Notes: a model not told the origin generated them from the sequence alone. A stretch of DNA of 35,772 nt from Chromatiales bacterium (GCA_024679535.1 JAIBDF010000020.1:1-35772), one strand, 5' to 3'; positions 17,061 through 25,252 are shown, counted from the first letter of the stretch. Numbers and translations: made by a program.

Positions 17061-17292
17061 ATGGCCTGAAGAGCCCGAAGAAAAAGCCGAGATCTATGAG
17101 ATCGTCAGCGGCGACACCCTGGGCGCCATCGCCAAGCGCTATTACGGCAATGCCTCGAAGTACATGAAGATCTTCGACGCTAACAAGGACATCATTTCCG
17201 ACCCGAACAAGATCTATCCGGGCCAGAAAATCCGCATTCCGCTCGACGACCAGCCAACAAGGGGAACAATATGGACCTTATGGACCTGTTGA
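17061..17292 (+). pseudogene. Truncated LysM-domain gene (Kbp/YgaU-like remnant)
   Basis: In the frame read from 17068, a nearly complete LysM module is seen: EIYEIVSGDTLGAIAKRYYG, then SKYMKIFDANK and NKIYPGQKIRIPL. This matches the C-terminal LysM of BON-LysM potassium-binding proteins (Kbp/YgaU), but the N-terminal BON domain is absent. An excellent ribosome binding site and start (AAGGAG, 8 bases, ATG at 17061) stand upstream, but that ATG is followed only by GCC and TGA, in a different frame. The coding frame itself has no start codon before 17164. This looks like an internal deletion that joined the start to the LysM part out of frame. The frame also reads past the usual family end into the next gene and stops at 17292. 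Confidence 0.78.
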
Positions 17293-17474
17293 AAGCATCG
17301 GGCGGTGGCGACAGCGTTGGCCAGCTGGCGAGCGACGATGGACTTGCCGGCTTCCGTCGGGCCCTCGAAACGGGCGGTCATGATCGTTATATCGACGACC
17401 CATCACTCATGGGTGCGGCCGAAACCCGCGCGGACGGCAACGACATCCTCGGGATGGCGCGCAAGTTCTTTTAG
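17271..17474 (+). CDS. DUF937 (YidB-like) protein with internal deletions
   Basis: This 67-residue product begins with MDLMDLLKASGGGDSVGQLA, then has DGLAGFRRALETGGHDRYID and AAETRADGNDILG, and ends in GMARKFF. Each part is typical of DUF937/YidB-like proteins, which are normally about 150-250 residues, but two middle segments are absent: one after VGQLA and one between NDILG and MARKFF. The reading frame is kept. The second joint falls at a repeat-like DILG/ILG motif, which could have promoted deletion. AAGGGG is 6 bases upstream of the ATG at 17271. Function of the family is unknown; this copy is probably a degenerate one. The recall of full-length relatives is from memory. Confidence 0.65.
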   Translation: MDLMDLLKASGGGDSVGQLASDDGLAGFRRALETGGHDRYIDDPSLMGAAETRADGNDILGMARKFF

Positions 17475-17480
17475 TATCAA

Positions 17481-17507
17481 GCGGCCCCGCACCCCCCGCG
17501 GGGCCGC
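17481..17507 (+). terminator. GC-rich hairpin after the DUF937 gene
   Basis: A strong stem forms from GCGGCCCCGC and GCGGGGCCGC around a C-rich loop, starting 6 bases after the DUF937 stop. It is followed by ATCTTCTCTG, only partly T-rich, so it is a probable but not classical Rho-independent terminator. It separates the small block from the hemerythrin gene. Confidence 0.6.
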
Positions 17508-17570
17508 ATCTTCTCTGCGTAAGTGGTTTTCCCAATAGTGCCGCAGCTCTGGCAGGGCCAAACTGTGGTT

Positions 17571-18119
17571 ATGAAAACCGACTCACGAGCACTCATGACG
17601 GAGCTGCGGGAAGACCACCGCAATATGACCGTTGTACTGGACCTTCTCGACGGGCTCATCGTGGAGATAGAGGCCGACAAGGACCCCGATTTCGAGATGT
17701 TCGATGAAATCATGCGTTACATGACGGTCTATCCGGATGCCGTGCATCACCCTAAAGAAGATATCGTCTACGAGCAGCTGCGCGAGGCGCGACCCGATCT
17801 CACCGAAGATCTGGACCATGTACCCGACGACCACAACGACATCGCGCACCTCGGATCGCTGTTGCGGGACGAGGTAGAAGCCGTGGTTGCCGGCGGCGCC
17901 GTGCGTCGCGAAAAAATGATTGAGGACGCGACCGCCTATGTGCGGCGTCTGCGCAATCACATTCAATGGGAAGAAGAAGATCTCTTCAAGCGCATTGACA
18001 AGATGCTTGACGCAGCGGCCCTACAGGTTGACGTGTCGGAATATGAGCACATCAAGGATCCGGTCTTCGAGCTCGAGATTGAAGCGGGCTTTCGCCGGCT
18101 CCTCGCCAGTCTCCGCTAG
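17571..18119 (+). CDS. Hemerythrin HHE-domain protein
   Basis: This 182-residue cytoplasmic protein has the four-helix-bundle signature of bacterial hemerythrin-like proteins: LREDHRNM near 10-17, a helix with HHPKEDIVYEQL near 57-68, DHVPDDHNDIAHL near 82-94, and HIQWEEEDLFKRI near 128-140. The His and Glu residues fit a non-haem di-iron site for O2, NO or redox sensing or iron handling. The ATG at 17571 opens the conserved part; the longer open frame has no homology. No good ribosome binding site is seen. It is convergent with the outer-membrane barrel gene, with 7 bases between stops. Confidence 0.86.
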   Translation: MKTDSRALMTELREDHRNMTVVLDLLDGLIVEIEADKDPDFEMFDEIMRYMTVYPDAVHHPKEDIVYEQLREARPDLTEDLDHVPDDHNDIAHLGSLLRDEVEAVVAGGAVRREKMIEDATAYVRRLRNHIQWEEEDLFKRIDKMLDAAALQVDVSEYEHIKDPVFELEIEAGFRRLLASLR

Positions 18120-18126
18120 CCAGCCC

Positions 18127-19350
18127 CTAGAAATACCACGCTATCTGCGCGAACACACCGGCGTCGACTGACAAGTAACGGTTCGGGAATGCCGTTGCAA
18201 TGCCACCAAACTCACTACCGTTAGCACCGAGCGGCACGTTGAGGCTGCCCAGCAGCGTCATATTGTCGGACAGGCTGTAGCTCGTCACGAACTGGAACAA
18301 CGCACTCGGATCGCCAAGGTTTACAAGCAAAGTCGGCGTCACCGTCCACAGCGGCGTCATCTCGACCAGGACGTTTGCTGCAAGGTAATGGCGCCCGACC
18401 GTGAACAGCTCGCCTCGCGCGAGACGCAGCGCCAGGTCCGGGTTGCCGGCTATGGCAGCCGGGTCGTAACGGCTGCTCTCTTGCCCGAACCCGTTGTAGT
18501 AGTACTCCAGGGCGCCGCTCATGTTTTTGCCACCCCAGATCCACGAGTACATCAGGTTGCTGACGAACTGCATGCGGGTGTCGGCGCTCGCATCAGTTAC
18601 GACCAGGTCGGCACTCCATACGGCTCCGCCGAGAGGGTGTCCTACACCGATCCCGACCGTGGTGTCGCCATAGCTTTGCGCCACGAGAAGGTCGAATTCG
18701 GCCAGGCCGGCAAAACCATGATACTTGACCGCCGCGGTCGCCTGATCGCCTTCCGCGTCGCCCGTCACCGGATTACGGCGCGCCACATACGCCGCCTGTA
18801 GGTCGTTGCCGTTGTCCTGCAGGTATTGCAGGTACAGCATGTCGTCACCGGCCTTGTACTCCGTGTCGATCGCCGCCGGATTGAACGGGTTAACCAGGTC
18901 CATGGGCGCATACACAAGTCCGTTGCCCCAGGACAGCGCCTGGCGCCCGAAGCGCACGACGGTCTTCTCGCTGGCGTAACCGACCCAGAGACGATCCAGC
19001 CGATGCAGCAAGGCACTATCCCCCCCCTCCGTCAGCACATCGGTAAGATTGAACAGCCGACGGTCGTCATTCGGCAAGCCGCCACCTGATCTGATCGTAT
19101 CGCCCTGCAGGCCGACCAGCTGGTAAGCAGAGTCGAAGGTCCAGTGACCGGACTTGAATGCCAGATTCAGTCGCAGGTCAGCCGTAACGTCCAGCGCATT
19201 CGCCCCGACCAGGTCTTTAAACAGACTGTCATCCGGAAAGCTTTGGCCGACCAATCGCAGTTTGGTATGCCCACCAAACTCGGTTTTGACTTCATCGGCC
19301 GCCGCGACCGAGGCCAGCAGCAGGAATATGAGTAGGGCGCTACGCCGCAT
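18127..19350 (-). CDS. Outer-membrane beta-barrel protein linked to an ABC export operon
   Basis: This 407-residue protein has a signal peptide (MRRSALLIFLLLASVAAA) and alternating amphipathic strands throughout, ending in an aromatic-rich last strand with terminal Phe (AGVFAQIAWYF), as needed for BAM insertion. Conserved-looking pieces are VVRFGRQALSWGNG and PMDLVNPFNPAA, as in uncharacterised porin-like proteins. I do not assign a named family with certainty. It is the last gene of the LolA-like/permease/permease/ATPase operon. The start could be the ATG at 19365 or at 19350; both overlap the ATPase stop, and I prefer 19350 for the signal peptide. Its likely job is the outer-membrane end of that pathway. 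Confidence 0.8.
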   Translation of the reverse strand: MRRSALLIFLLLASVAAADEVKTEFGGHTKLRLVGQSFPDDSLFKDLVGANALDVTADLRLNLAFKSGHWTFDSAYQLVGLQGDTIRSGGGLPNDDRRLFNLTDVLTEGGDSALLHRLDRLWVGYASEKTVVRFGRQALSWGNGLVYAPMDLVNPFNPAAIDTEYKAGDDMLYLQYLQDNGNDLQAAYVARRNPVTGDAEGDQATAAVKYHGFAGLAEFDLLVAQSYGDTTVGIGVGHPLGGAVWSADLVVTDASADTRMQFVSNLMYSWIWGGKNMSGALEYYYNGFGQESSRYDPAAIAGNPDLALRLARGELFTVGRHYLAANVLVEMTPLWTVTPTLLVNLGDPSALFQFVTSYSLSDNMTLLGSLNVPLGANGSEFGGIATAFPNRYLSVDAGVFAQIAWYF

Positions 19351-20032
19351 GCTGCTCGATGTCATCGACTATGCGGCCGTCCAGCATGCGTACCAGGCGT
19401 TTCGCGTAGGCCTGGACGCGCCGATCGTGCGTCGCGATGACAAACGTCGTGTTGTGATGCTCGTTGAGTTCGGTGAATAGCTCCATGAGTTCCGCCGACG
19501 TCTTCGAATCGAGATTCGCAGTGGGCTCGTCCGCCAGCACAAGCTCCGGGCGCGACACGATCGCGCGCGCCACGGCGACGCGCTGCTGCTGTCCCCCCGA
19601 CATCTCAGCCGGCCGCCTCGTTTCAAGTCCCTTGAGGCCCACCTCTTGCAGGATGGCGAACGATTTATCGTGACGTTCTGCAGCAGGTACGCCCTGTATC
19701 TGCATCACGAACTCGACATTCTCCTGCGCCGTCAGGACAGGAATCAGGTTGTAGGCCTGGAAGACGAAGCCGATATTCGCGAGACGCAGGTCAGCCAGCT
19801 GGCCTTTGCTCATCTGGTCAATGCGCTCCCCGGCAATCCAGACCTCGCCGCTGTCGGGAATATCAAGCCCGCCGATGGCATTCAGCAACGTCGTCTTGCC
19901 GCCGCCTGACGGTGACATCAGACACACGAATTCGCCTTTCTCGATATCGACGCTCAGGTGGTCCAGCGCCTTGATGTCCTGATCCCCCTGGCGGTAGGTC
20001 TTGCATAAGTCGATACAACGTACTGCAGTCAT
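19340..20032 (-). CDS. ABC transporter ATPase (LolD/MacB-like)
   Basis: This 230-residue cytoplasmic ATPase has all usual motifs: Walker A at 40-47 (SPSGGGKT), Q-loop FVFQAYNLIPVLT, signature MSGGQQQRVAVARA, Walker B LVLADEPTANLDS and the H-loop FVIATHD. The first Walker A glycine (GPSGSGKS/T in most relatives) is a serine here, encoded by TCA. It is the partner of the two permeases immediately upstream (2-base gap) in the same transcript. MacB/LolD-type ATPases do not import substrates; they drive mechanotransmission or lipoprotein release on the periplasmic side. It overlaps the start of the barrel gene. Confidence 0.93.
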   Translation of the reverse strand: MTAVRCIDLCKTYRQGDQDIKALDHLSVDIEKGEFVCLMSPSGGGKTTLLNAIGGLDIPDSGEVWIAGERIDQMSKGQLADLRLANIGFVFQAYNLIPVLTAQENVEFVMQIQGVPAAERHDKSFAILQEVGLKGLETRRPAEMSGGQQQRVAVARAIVSRPELVLADEPTANLDSKTSAELMELFTELNEHHNTTFVIATHDRRVQAYAKRLVRMLDGRIVDDIEQHAA

Positions 20033-20034
20033 CT

Positions 20035-21264
20035 TTACACCTTTGTAATCGCTTCCACGGGCTCATAGCGCGACGCTCGCCAGGCGGGCGACAGACTCGC
20101 GAAGAAACCAAGAACCAAGACAACAACATTCGCGAGAATGACGTCGTCGACGTCGAGATTGGGGTACAGCACGCTCGAAGCGCCGAACATCTCCATGCCT
20201 TTCGCCACTATGGAAATATCGATACCACCTTCCAGCGGTTTGATCGTGGCCCAGGCAAGCACATCACCGATGAGCAGCCCGACCGAGAGCAGCATCATCG
20301 ACTCGATGATGATTTGCCCGAGAATCATCGCGGGCTTCATGCCGAGCGCCAGCATTAAACCGATTTCCCGAATACGTTCGAACACCGCCATCACCAGCGT
20401 GTTCACAAGACCGAACGAAAGCGCCAGGAAGATAACGATCACCCAGATCAACATGAAGCCGTCCATCATGCCCATCATCGTGCCCAGGTATGTGTCGACC
20501 TCAGTCCAGCGACTCACCTGTACCGCATCGTCAACCCGCTCGACGACCTTGCTGTACAACGGCTCAACGTCCCGGTAATCGTCACCGACAAACGCAACCT
20601 CGGTAACGCTGTCCCCGATCCGCAGCATTTTCTGTGCGGTGCGCTTGCCGACAAACGCAAGGGATTCTTCCGTGGCCTCCATTTCCGCGTGAAACAGTCC
20701 GACCACGCGAAAACCACGATCCGCGATCTCGTTTTCCGGGTCCTGGCTCATGACAACGACGCGCTTGCCTACCCGGGTTTCCAGCGTGTCCGCGAGCTTC
20801 GCGCCAAGCACGATCCCGTTGTCGTCGGGCCCCTCCAGAAAACGGCCGTCAACGGCGTCGTAGTCGATGAACGAAAAGCTGCGCTCCGCCTCTGGATCGA
20901 TACCGAGCAAGGTCACGCCGCGCGACTCGCGTTCACTCGTCACAACCGCCGGCACCCGCACCCTGGCGGCCCAGGCCACCCTGTCCAGGTCCTCGAAGCG
21001 GGCCGCAAGTTCCGCGTCACTGTAGGCGACGCGATTGTTGATACTCGGGTCGTCCAGGTAGTCCGGATCGTGAATCTGTACGTGACCCGGAATGACGCTG
21101 ATCCCATCGACGATCATCTGATCGACCATGCCGCGCGTCAGCGCCGTCATGAAAATCATGGCCCAGGCGCCCACCGCGATGGCGCTCAGCATGACGATGG
21201 TGCGCCGATGGTTACGCCACAGGTAGCGCCAGGCGAGTCGACTGAGTACGACGAACATGCGCAT
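20035..21264 (-). CDS. ABC transporter permease (FtsX/LolC/MacB-like), subunit A
   Basis: This 409-residue inner-membrane protein has the MacB topology: one N-terminal helix (about 24-45, TIVMLSAIAVGAWAMIFM), a periplasmic domain of about 220 residues, and three C-terminal helices containing VIFLALSFGLVNTLVMAVFERIREIG, a FtsX-family signature. The end ASLSPAWRASRYEPVEAI is also typical. The ATG at 21264 shares one base with the previous gene's stop (TGATG). It forms with the next permease a likely heterodimer, as LolC and LolE do. The periplasmic domain contains no recognised enzyme motif. Substrate unknown. Confidence 0.9.
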   Translation of the reverse strand: MRMFVVLSRLAWRYLWRNHRRTIVMLSAIAVGAWAMIFMTALTRGMVDQMIVDGISVIPGHVQIHDPDYLDDPSINNRVAYSDAELAARFEDLDRVAWAARVRVPAVVTSERESRGVTLLGIDPEAERSFSFIDYDAVDGRFLEGPDDNGIVLGAKLADTLETRVGKRVVVMSQDPENEIADRGFRVVGLFHAEMEATEESLAFVGKRTAQKMLRIGDSVTEVAFVGDDYRDVEPLYSKVVERVDDAVQVSRWTEVDTYLGTMMGMMDGFMLIWVIVIFLALSFGLVNTLVMAVFERIREIGLMLALGMKPAMILGQIIIESMMLLSVGLLIGDVLAWATIKPLEGGIDISIVAKGMEMFGASSVLYPNLDVDDVILANVVVLVLGFFASLSPAWRASRYEPVEAITKV

Positions 21265-22493
21265 CAGTTCGTCCTCATCGCTTCAACCGGATGCAGGCGG
21301 CGCAGCCGCAGTGCCGGATATATCGCGGCCGCCAGGGTACACAGGAATACAACCAACGGTCCCGCAAACATTGTGACCAGTGTGGCCCGGGGGTAGACGC
21401 GGCCCGGCAGATTAAACTTGGCCACCATCTCCTCCATGCCCGGATAGGAAAAGCCGTTGACGGTGAACCAGGTCGTAAACAGCGCCCCGGCGATCGCGCC
21501 CAGCAGCAGGCCGATGAATCCCATCATGGTCGTTTCGAGCATGACGAGCCGGCCGAGCCGCCCGGGCTTCAGGCCCAGCGCCATGACGATACCGAATTCG
21601 TGGGTTCTCTCGAGAACGGACATTAGCTGCGTGTTGAGAACACTGAACGCAACCAGGATCACGAGAATTCCATACATGAAGAAGGCGCTGCTCATATCAG
21701 CCTGGATGGCCTGCTTGACGCCTGGCTGCAATTCATCCCAACCCTGCACGACCAGCGCGTCATTTGCCGATAGCATCGTTGCAACGCGCGTCTGCAATGC
21801 CTCTGCCTGATCGAGGTCGGGTGCCAGCAGCACGACCTGGTGGCCAGCACCGTTCATGTAAAACACGTCCTGGAACGTACCGAGTGGCATCTCCGCAATA
21901 TTGCGGTCGATCTCCCTGACGCCGCTATCGAAGATGCCCGCGACGACCACAACGGCCGCGGCAAATGAACCATCAAGGCCACTGCCCAAAATCGTCAGTT
22001 CGTCGCCAACATTGATCCGCAGGTTGCGTGCGAGCATGGTGCCGATAACGATTTCCATCGCATCATTCTGCTCGAGATAACGCCCTTCCTTGATCAGCCC
22101 GGGAATATTCGATACCCGGGACTCGAAGGTTGGCTCCACACCGTAGATACCAATGCCGTAGCTCCGCTCCTCGCTCGATGCGAGCCCAAACGCCCAGCCA
22201 CGAGCGGCAATCGTCTCGCTGTCTAATTCACTGCGCAGACGTGCGGCCAACGGTTGCACGTCGGGCACCACCTGGCGCATCTTCTGGTCATCTTTGTAAC
22301 CCGGCGCCTGGATCTGCATGTGGCCACTGAATACCTGCAGCGTGTTATCGATCATGAGGCCGTACATGCCGAACTGCAGCGAAATCATGAACACGAGAAG
22401 CGTGTTTGAAAACACCATGGCCCCGATCGTGAGCCACGTCCGGCGGGAGTGCCGCCAAAGGTTCCGCCATGCGAGGCGCAGGACGACGTTCAT
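21264..22493 (-). CDS. ABC transporter permease (FtsX/LolC/MacB-like), subunit B
   Basis: This 409-residue protein has the same length and plan as its neighbour, but diverges throughout: an N-terminal helix (TWLTIGAMVFSNTLLVFMISL), a large periplasmic domain with QVFSGHMQIQAPGYKDD, and C-terminal helices with ILVILVAFSVLNTQLMSVLERTHEFG. The end LRLRRLHPVEAMRTN matches the FtsX-family tail. Its start is 3 bases after the LolA-like gene stop. Equal length and matching motifs suggest an old duplication that gave a heterodimer. In relatives such as LolCE, the periplasmic loop of one subunit recruits LolA, so one of these loops may bind the LolA-like partner. Confidence 0.9.
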   Translation of the reverse strand: MNVVLRLAWRNLWRHSRRTWLTIGAMVFSNTLLVFMISLQFGMYGLMIDNTLQVFSGHMQIQAPGYKDDQKMRQVVPDVQPLAARLRSELDSETIAARGWAFGLASSEERSYGIGIYGVEPTFESRVSNIPGLIKEGRYLEQNDAMEIVIGTMLARNLRINVGDELTILGSGLDGSFAAAVVVVAGIFDSGVREIDRNIAEMPLGTFQDVFYMNGAGHQVVLLAPDLDQAEALQTRVATMLSANDALVVQGWDELQPGVKQAIQADMSSAFFMYGILVILVAFSVLNTQLMSVLERTHEFGIVMALGLKPGRLGRLVMLETTMMGFIGLLLGAIAGALFTTWFTVNGFSYPGMEEMVAKFNLPGRVYPRATLVTMFAGPLVVFLCTLAAAIYPALRLRRLHPVEAMRTN

Positions 22494-22496
22494 CTT

Positions 22497-23249
22497 CTAG
22501 TCTCGTGGATTACGCAAGTTCGACAAAGTAAAAACGCTGTCTTTCAGGTCCAGTTCGTACTCGACTTCATTGACCGCAATTTCGGTCCACTCGTCCGGTT
22601 TATCCGTCTTCACCATGCGCTGACGCTTTGCAATAGTACGTCCACCCATGTCGGCAATCTCAAGAGATTTGAGCGTCTTCACGAGTTCGCCGTCCTGATC
22701 AAAAAAGGCGTGTGCGAGCACTACGTGATCGTCACGGATGGTCAACACCTCACTACCCCAGACAACAGCGGCATCCTCGTAGGGGATCGATTCGATCTCA
22801 TAAACGGTCAGTCCATCTTCGACGCTCGTCGACAGTATTGAATGCGTGTACTGATCGATGATGTCATCGGCGCGCGCGACGTCCTTGTTGGAAAAGTCCG
22901 AACCCATCCAGCTTTGCGCCATCATCGATGACGGCACTTTGATCACACGATTGATCTTGGGCGAGAACGTCCACATGCTGTTCTCATCGGTGAGCGTGCC
23001 ATTGCCGCGATCTTTTTTCGGTTCAATCACACGGACGAGCGACTGCTCGTCACCTTTGGTCCACGCCTGCATCGTCATCGCCCGCTCCCAGTCGGGGCGA
23101 TGAATAACCATGGTCATAACCGTATACGAGGACAGGCCCCGCCAGTGATTGACCGCATCGCGGACGATTTGCGTCGCGTCGCGATCCTCGCCGGCAGACA
23201 CAGCCGGCAACACGAGAAGTAGCAGCGGGAACAGGAAGCGGTAATTCAT
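22497..23249 (-). CDS. LolA-like outer-membrane lipoprotein-sorting family protein
   Basis: This 250-residue exported protein has a signal peptide (MNYRFLFPLLLLVLPAVSA) and a periplasmic domain beginning with DATQIVRDAVNHWRGLSSYTV, followed by TMQAWTKGDEQSLVRVIEPKKDRGNG and TFSPKINRVIKVPSSMMAQSWMG. These are marks of the LolA-like family with the incomplete beta-barrel that shields lipids. A His/Cys retention motif is not seen, so it is probably a soluble carrier. ATG at 23249 was chosen for the signal peptide; an in-frame ATG lies at 23264. It is the first gene of the ABC operon and is therefore likely to shuttle a hydrophobic cargo between the permeases and the outer-membrane barrel. Confidence 0.87.
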   Translation of the reverse strand: MNYRFLFPLLLLVLPAVSAGEDRDATQIVRDAVNHWRGLSSYTVMTMVIHRPDWERAMTMQAWTKGDEQSLVRVIEPKKDRGNGTLTDENSMWTFSPKINRVIKVPSSMMAQSWMGSDFSNKDVARADDIIDQYTHSILSTSVEDGLTVYEIESIPYEDAAVVWGSEVLTIRDDHVVLAHAFFDQDGELVKTLKSLEIADMGGRTIAKRQRMVKTDKPDEWTEIAVNEVEYELDLKDSVFTLSNLRNPRD

Positions 23250-23358
23250 AGGCGTATAGACCATTAATCTAGTCCAATGCCCAGTATTTCACATCCGTAG
23301 ATACCGAGTACCCAAACTGTCTGCTAAGCTTGCGCCACGACTTTTGGGAACCCCACTT

Positions 23359-25122
23359 ATGCGCAATTTCTTAGAGGAACTAAAGCGCCGTAATGTCGCG
23401 AAGGTCGCTCTGGTCTACGTCATCGCCGGCTGGCTCACGATGCAGGTTGTCGACGTCATGTTTCCCGCACTCAAGTTGCCCGAGTGGCTGATCTCGGCCG
23501 TCGCCGCTTTCGTCATAATCGGGTTTCCGTTTGCAGTGATCTTCGCCTGGGCGTTCGAAATGACGCCTGACGGCCTCAAGCGCGAGAAAGATGTCGATCG
23601 CAGCGAATCCATAACCCCGCAAACCGGCCAGAAACTGAATCATACGGCGGTGGTTATTCTCGCGATTGCCGTAGCCTTCCTGCTGGTCGACAAATTTGTA
23701 CTGCAGGTGGACAGCGAAGCGATCGACAGTCCCGCAGAAATCGCCGCTACTGAGGAAAAGCCCTCTATCGCCGTATTGCCCTTCGTAAACATGAGTGGCG
23801 ATGTGGAGAACGAGTACTTTTCGGACGGACTCTCGGAAGAACTTCTGAATCTGCTCGCCAAGATCTCGCAACTACATGTTGCCGGACGCACCTCATCGTT
23901 TAAATTCAAAGGGACGAATGAAGACCTCCGCATAATTGGCGAGGCTCTGAACGTCGCACATGTACTCGAAGGCAGCGTCAGAAAGTCCGGCACACGACTG
24001 CGCATTACGGCGCAGCTAATCGACACACAAAATGGCTATCACCTCTGGTCTGAAAATTACGATCGTGAACTGACAGATGTTTTCGCTATCCAGGACGAGA
24101 TTGCGGGTCATGTCGTCGAGGAGCTGAAGGTTCACCTTCTCGGGGCCGAGGTCGCGGTGGCAACCCAGGGCACAACCAATGTCGAGGCCTACAACCAGTT
24201 CCTGCGCGGTAATTATTTCATCGACAACACCAGTGCGGAGAACCTCGAAAAGGCCCGCATTGCTTACGAGACCGCCATCGAATTCGACCCAAACTTTGCG
24301 CGCGCGTACGCCGGTCTGGCCCTCGCCCTGCAGCAGGCCTACAGCGGCTGGGCATCGAGCAGTGGTGGTTCTTTCATTGAGAATTTCCAGCATGTCAGGG
24401 AAGTCGCGGACAAAGCGACACAGCTTGCCCCCGATCATCCCGATTCGCTCATCGCACAAACTGCCGTTGCATTACTCTTGAACTGGGATCTGCCTACTGC
24501 ACGCGCGCAAACTGAAAAGGCTCTCGAGGCGTCACCAAACGACCTCACGATTCTCGGCTGGCACGCCTCCAACCTGATATTTTCCGGGGAATTCAACGCG
24601 GCGGAGGCGCTCCTGACAAATGCCTTAGAGGTCGACCCGCTGTCGCTCGCCACACTGCGCCAGCTCGGCGATTTGTATTCGTTTAGCGATCGCTGCGACC
24701 TCGCCATAGAAACCTACCAACGCGCACTAAACCTTGCGCCCGACACCGGTCGTATCTATGGGCGAATTGCGCGCTGCAAACTTTTTCAGGGTGACGTGGA
24801 AGCCGCCAAGGCACTCAATGTCAAGGAGCCTGTAACCTGGGTACGCGAGACCAACGAGCTGATCATCCTGGGCCGCGAAGGACCGCTTGAGAAATGGCAG
24901 GCAGCGGTTGCGAATTATGAAGACGAATATGGCTTCGGCAATTCCTACCAGATGGCTGAGATTTACGCTGACAAGGGCGATATGGACAAGACGTTTGAGT
25001 GGCTGGATCATGCGGCCCGGGTCAGGGACCCGGGCGGGGTCTGGGCGCTGGCCATGCCCTTCTTTGACGAGGCCAAAAAGGACCCCCGCTGGAAAGATTA
25101 CGAGGCAAAATTCAACCTCTAG
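23359..25122 (+). CDS. Membrane-anchored TolB/TPR protein (adenylate-cyclase-like architecture without cyclase)
   Basis: This 587-residue protein has an N-terminal membrane module beginning MRNFLEELKRRNVAKVALVY, with GWLTMQVVDVMFPAL and GFPFAVIFAWAFEMTPDGLK, found in many proteobacterial adenylate-cyclase-like and regulator proteins. A second helix lies near 93-113. It is followed by a TolB/FlgO-like domain (SIAVLPFVNMSGD, EYFSDGLSEELLNLLA, VLEGSVRKSGTRLRITAQLID) and TPR repeats to the end. No cyclase or DNA-binding domain is present. ATG at 23359 begins the conserved part. It is divergent from the ABC operon (109 bases). Role: probably protein-protein scaffolding or signalling; no specific function is known. 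Confidence 0.85.
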   Translation: MRNFLEELKRRNVAKVALVYVIAGWLTMQVVDVMFPALKLPEWLISAVAAFVIIGFPFAVIFAWAFEMTPDGLKREKDVDRSESITPQTGQKLNHTAVVILAIAVAFLLVDKFVLQVDSEAIDSPAEIAATEEKPSIAVLPFVNMSGDVENEYFSDGLSEELLNLLAKISQLHVAGRTSSFKFKGTNEDLRIIGEALNVAHVLEGSVRKSGTRLRITAQLIDTQNGYHLWSENYDRELTDVFAIQDEIAGHVVEELKVHLLGAEVAVATQGTTNVEAYNQFLRGNYFIDNTSAENLEKARIAYETAIEFDPNFARAYAGLALALQQAYSGWASSSGGSFIENFQHVREVADKATQLAPDHPDSLIAQTAVALLLNWDLPTARAQTEKALEASPNDLTILGWHASNLIFSGEFNAAEALLTNALEVDPLSLATLRQLGDLYSFSDRCDLAIETYQRALNLAPDTGRIYGRIARCKLFQGDVEAAKALNVKEPVTWVRETNELIILGREGPLEKWQAAVANYEDEYGFGNSYQMAEIYADKGDMDKTFEWLDHAARVRDPGGVWALAMPFFDEAKKDPRWKDYEAKFNL

Positions 25123-25155
25123 CCCTCGCTCCACTACCGCTAATCAATTACTTGC

Positions 25156-25176
25156 AGAAACACAGTAGGTGTTTCT
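25156..25176. promoter_or_regulatory. Perfect 8-bp inverted repeat between TPR and CBS genes
   Basis: AGAAACAC (25156-25163) and GTGTTTCT (25169-25176) flank AGTAG. It is not followed by a T-tract on either strand. It lies 34 bases after the TPR gene stop and 77 bases before the CBS gene start, so it could be a weak terminator hairpin or an operator; neither is proven. The rest of the 130-base gap includes a run of eight C and no clear promoter. Confidence 0.45.
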
Positions 25177-25252
25177 CGCAATGGCGCGCGCCCCCCCCGG
25201 GGATAGACTCAAATACAAGAAAGAACAAAAGGAAAATAGAAGGGACGGAATT

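Noticed and set aside
25177-25200. C-rich run after the inverted repeat
   Set aside because: It is a homopolymer-like stretch with no partner or motif; the only notable point is that sequencing may be less reliable here.
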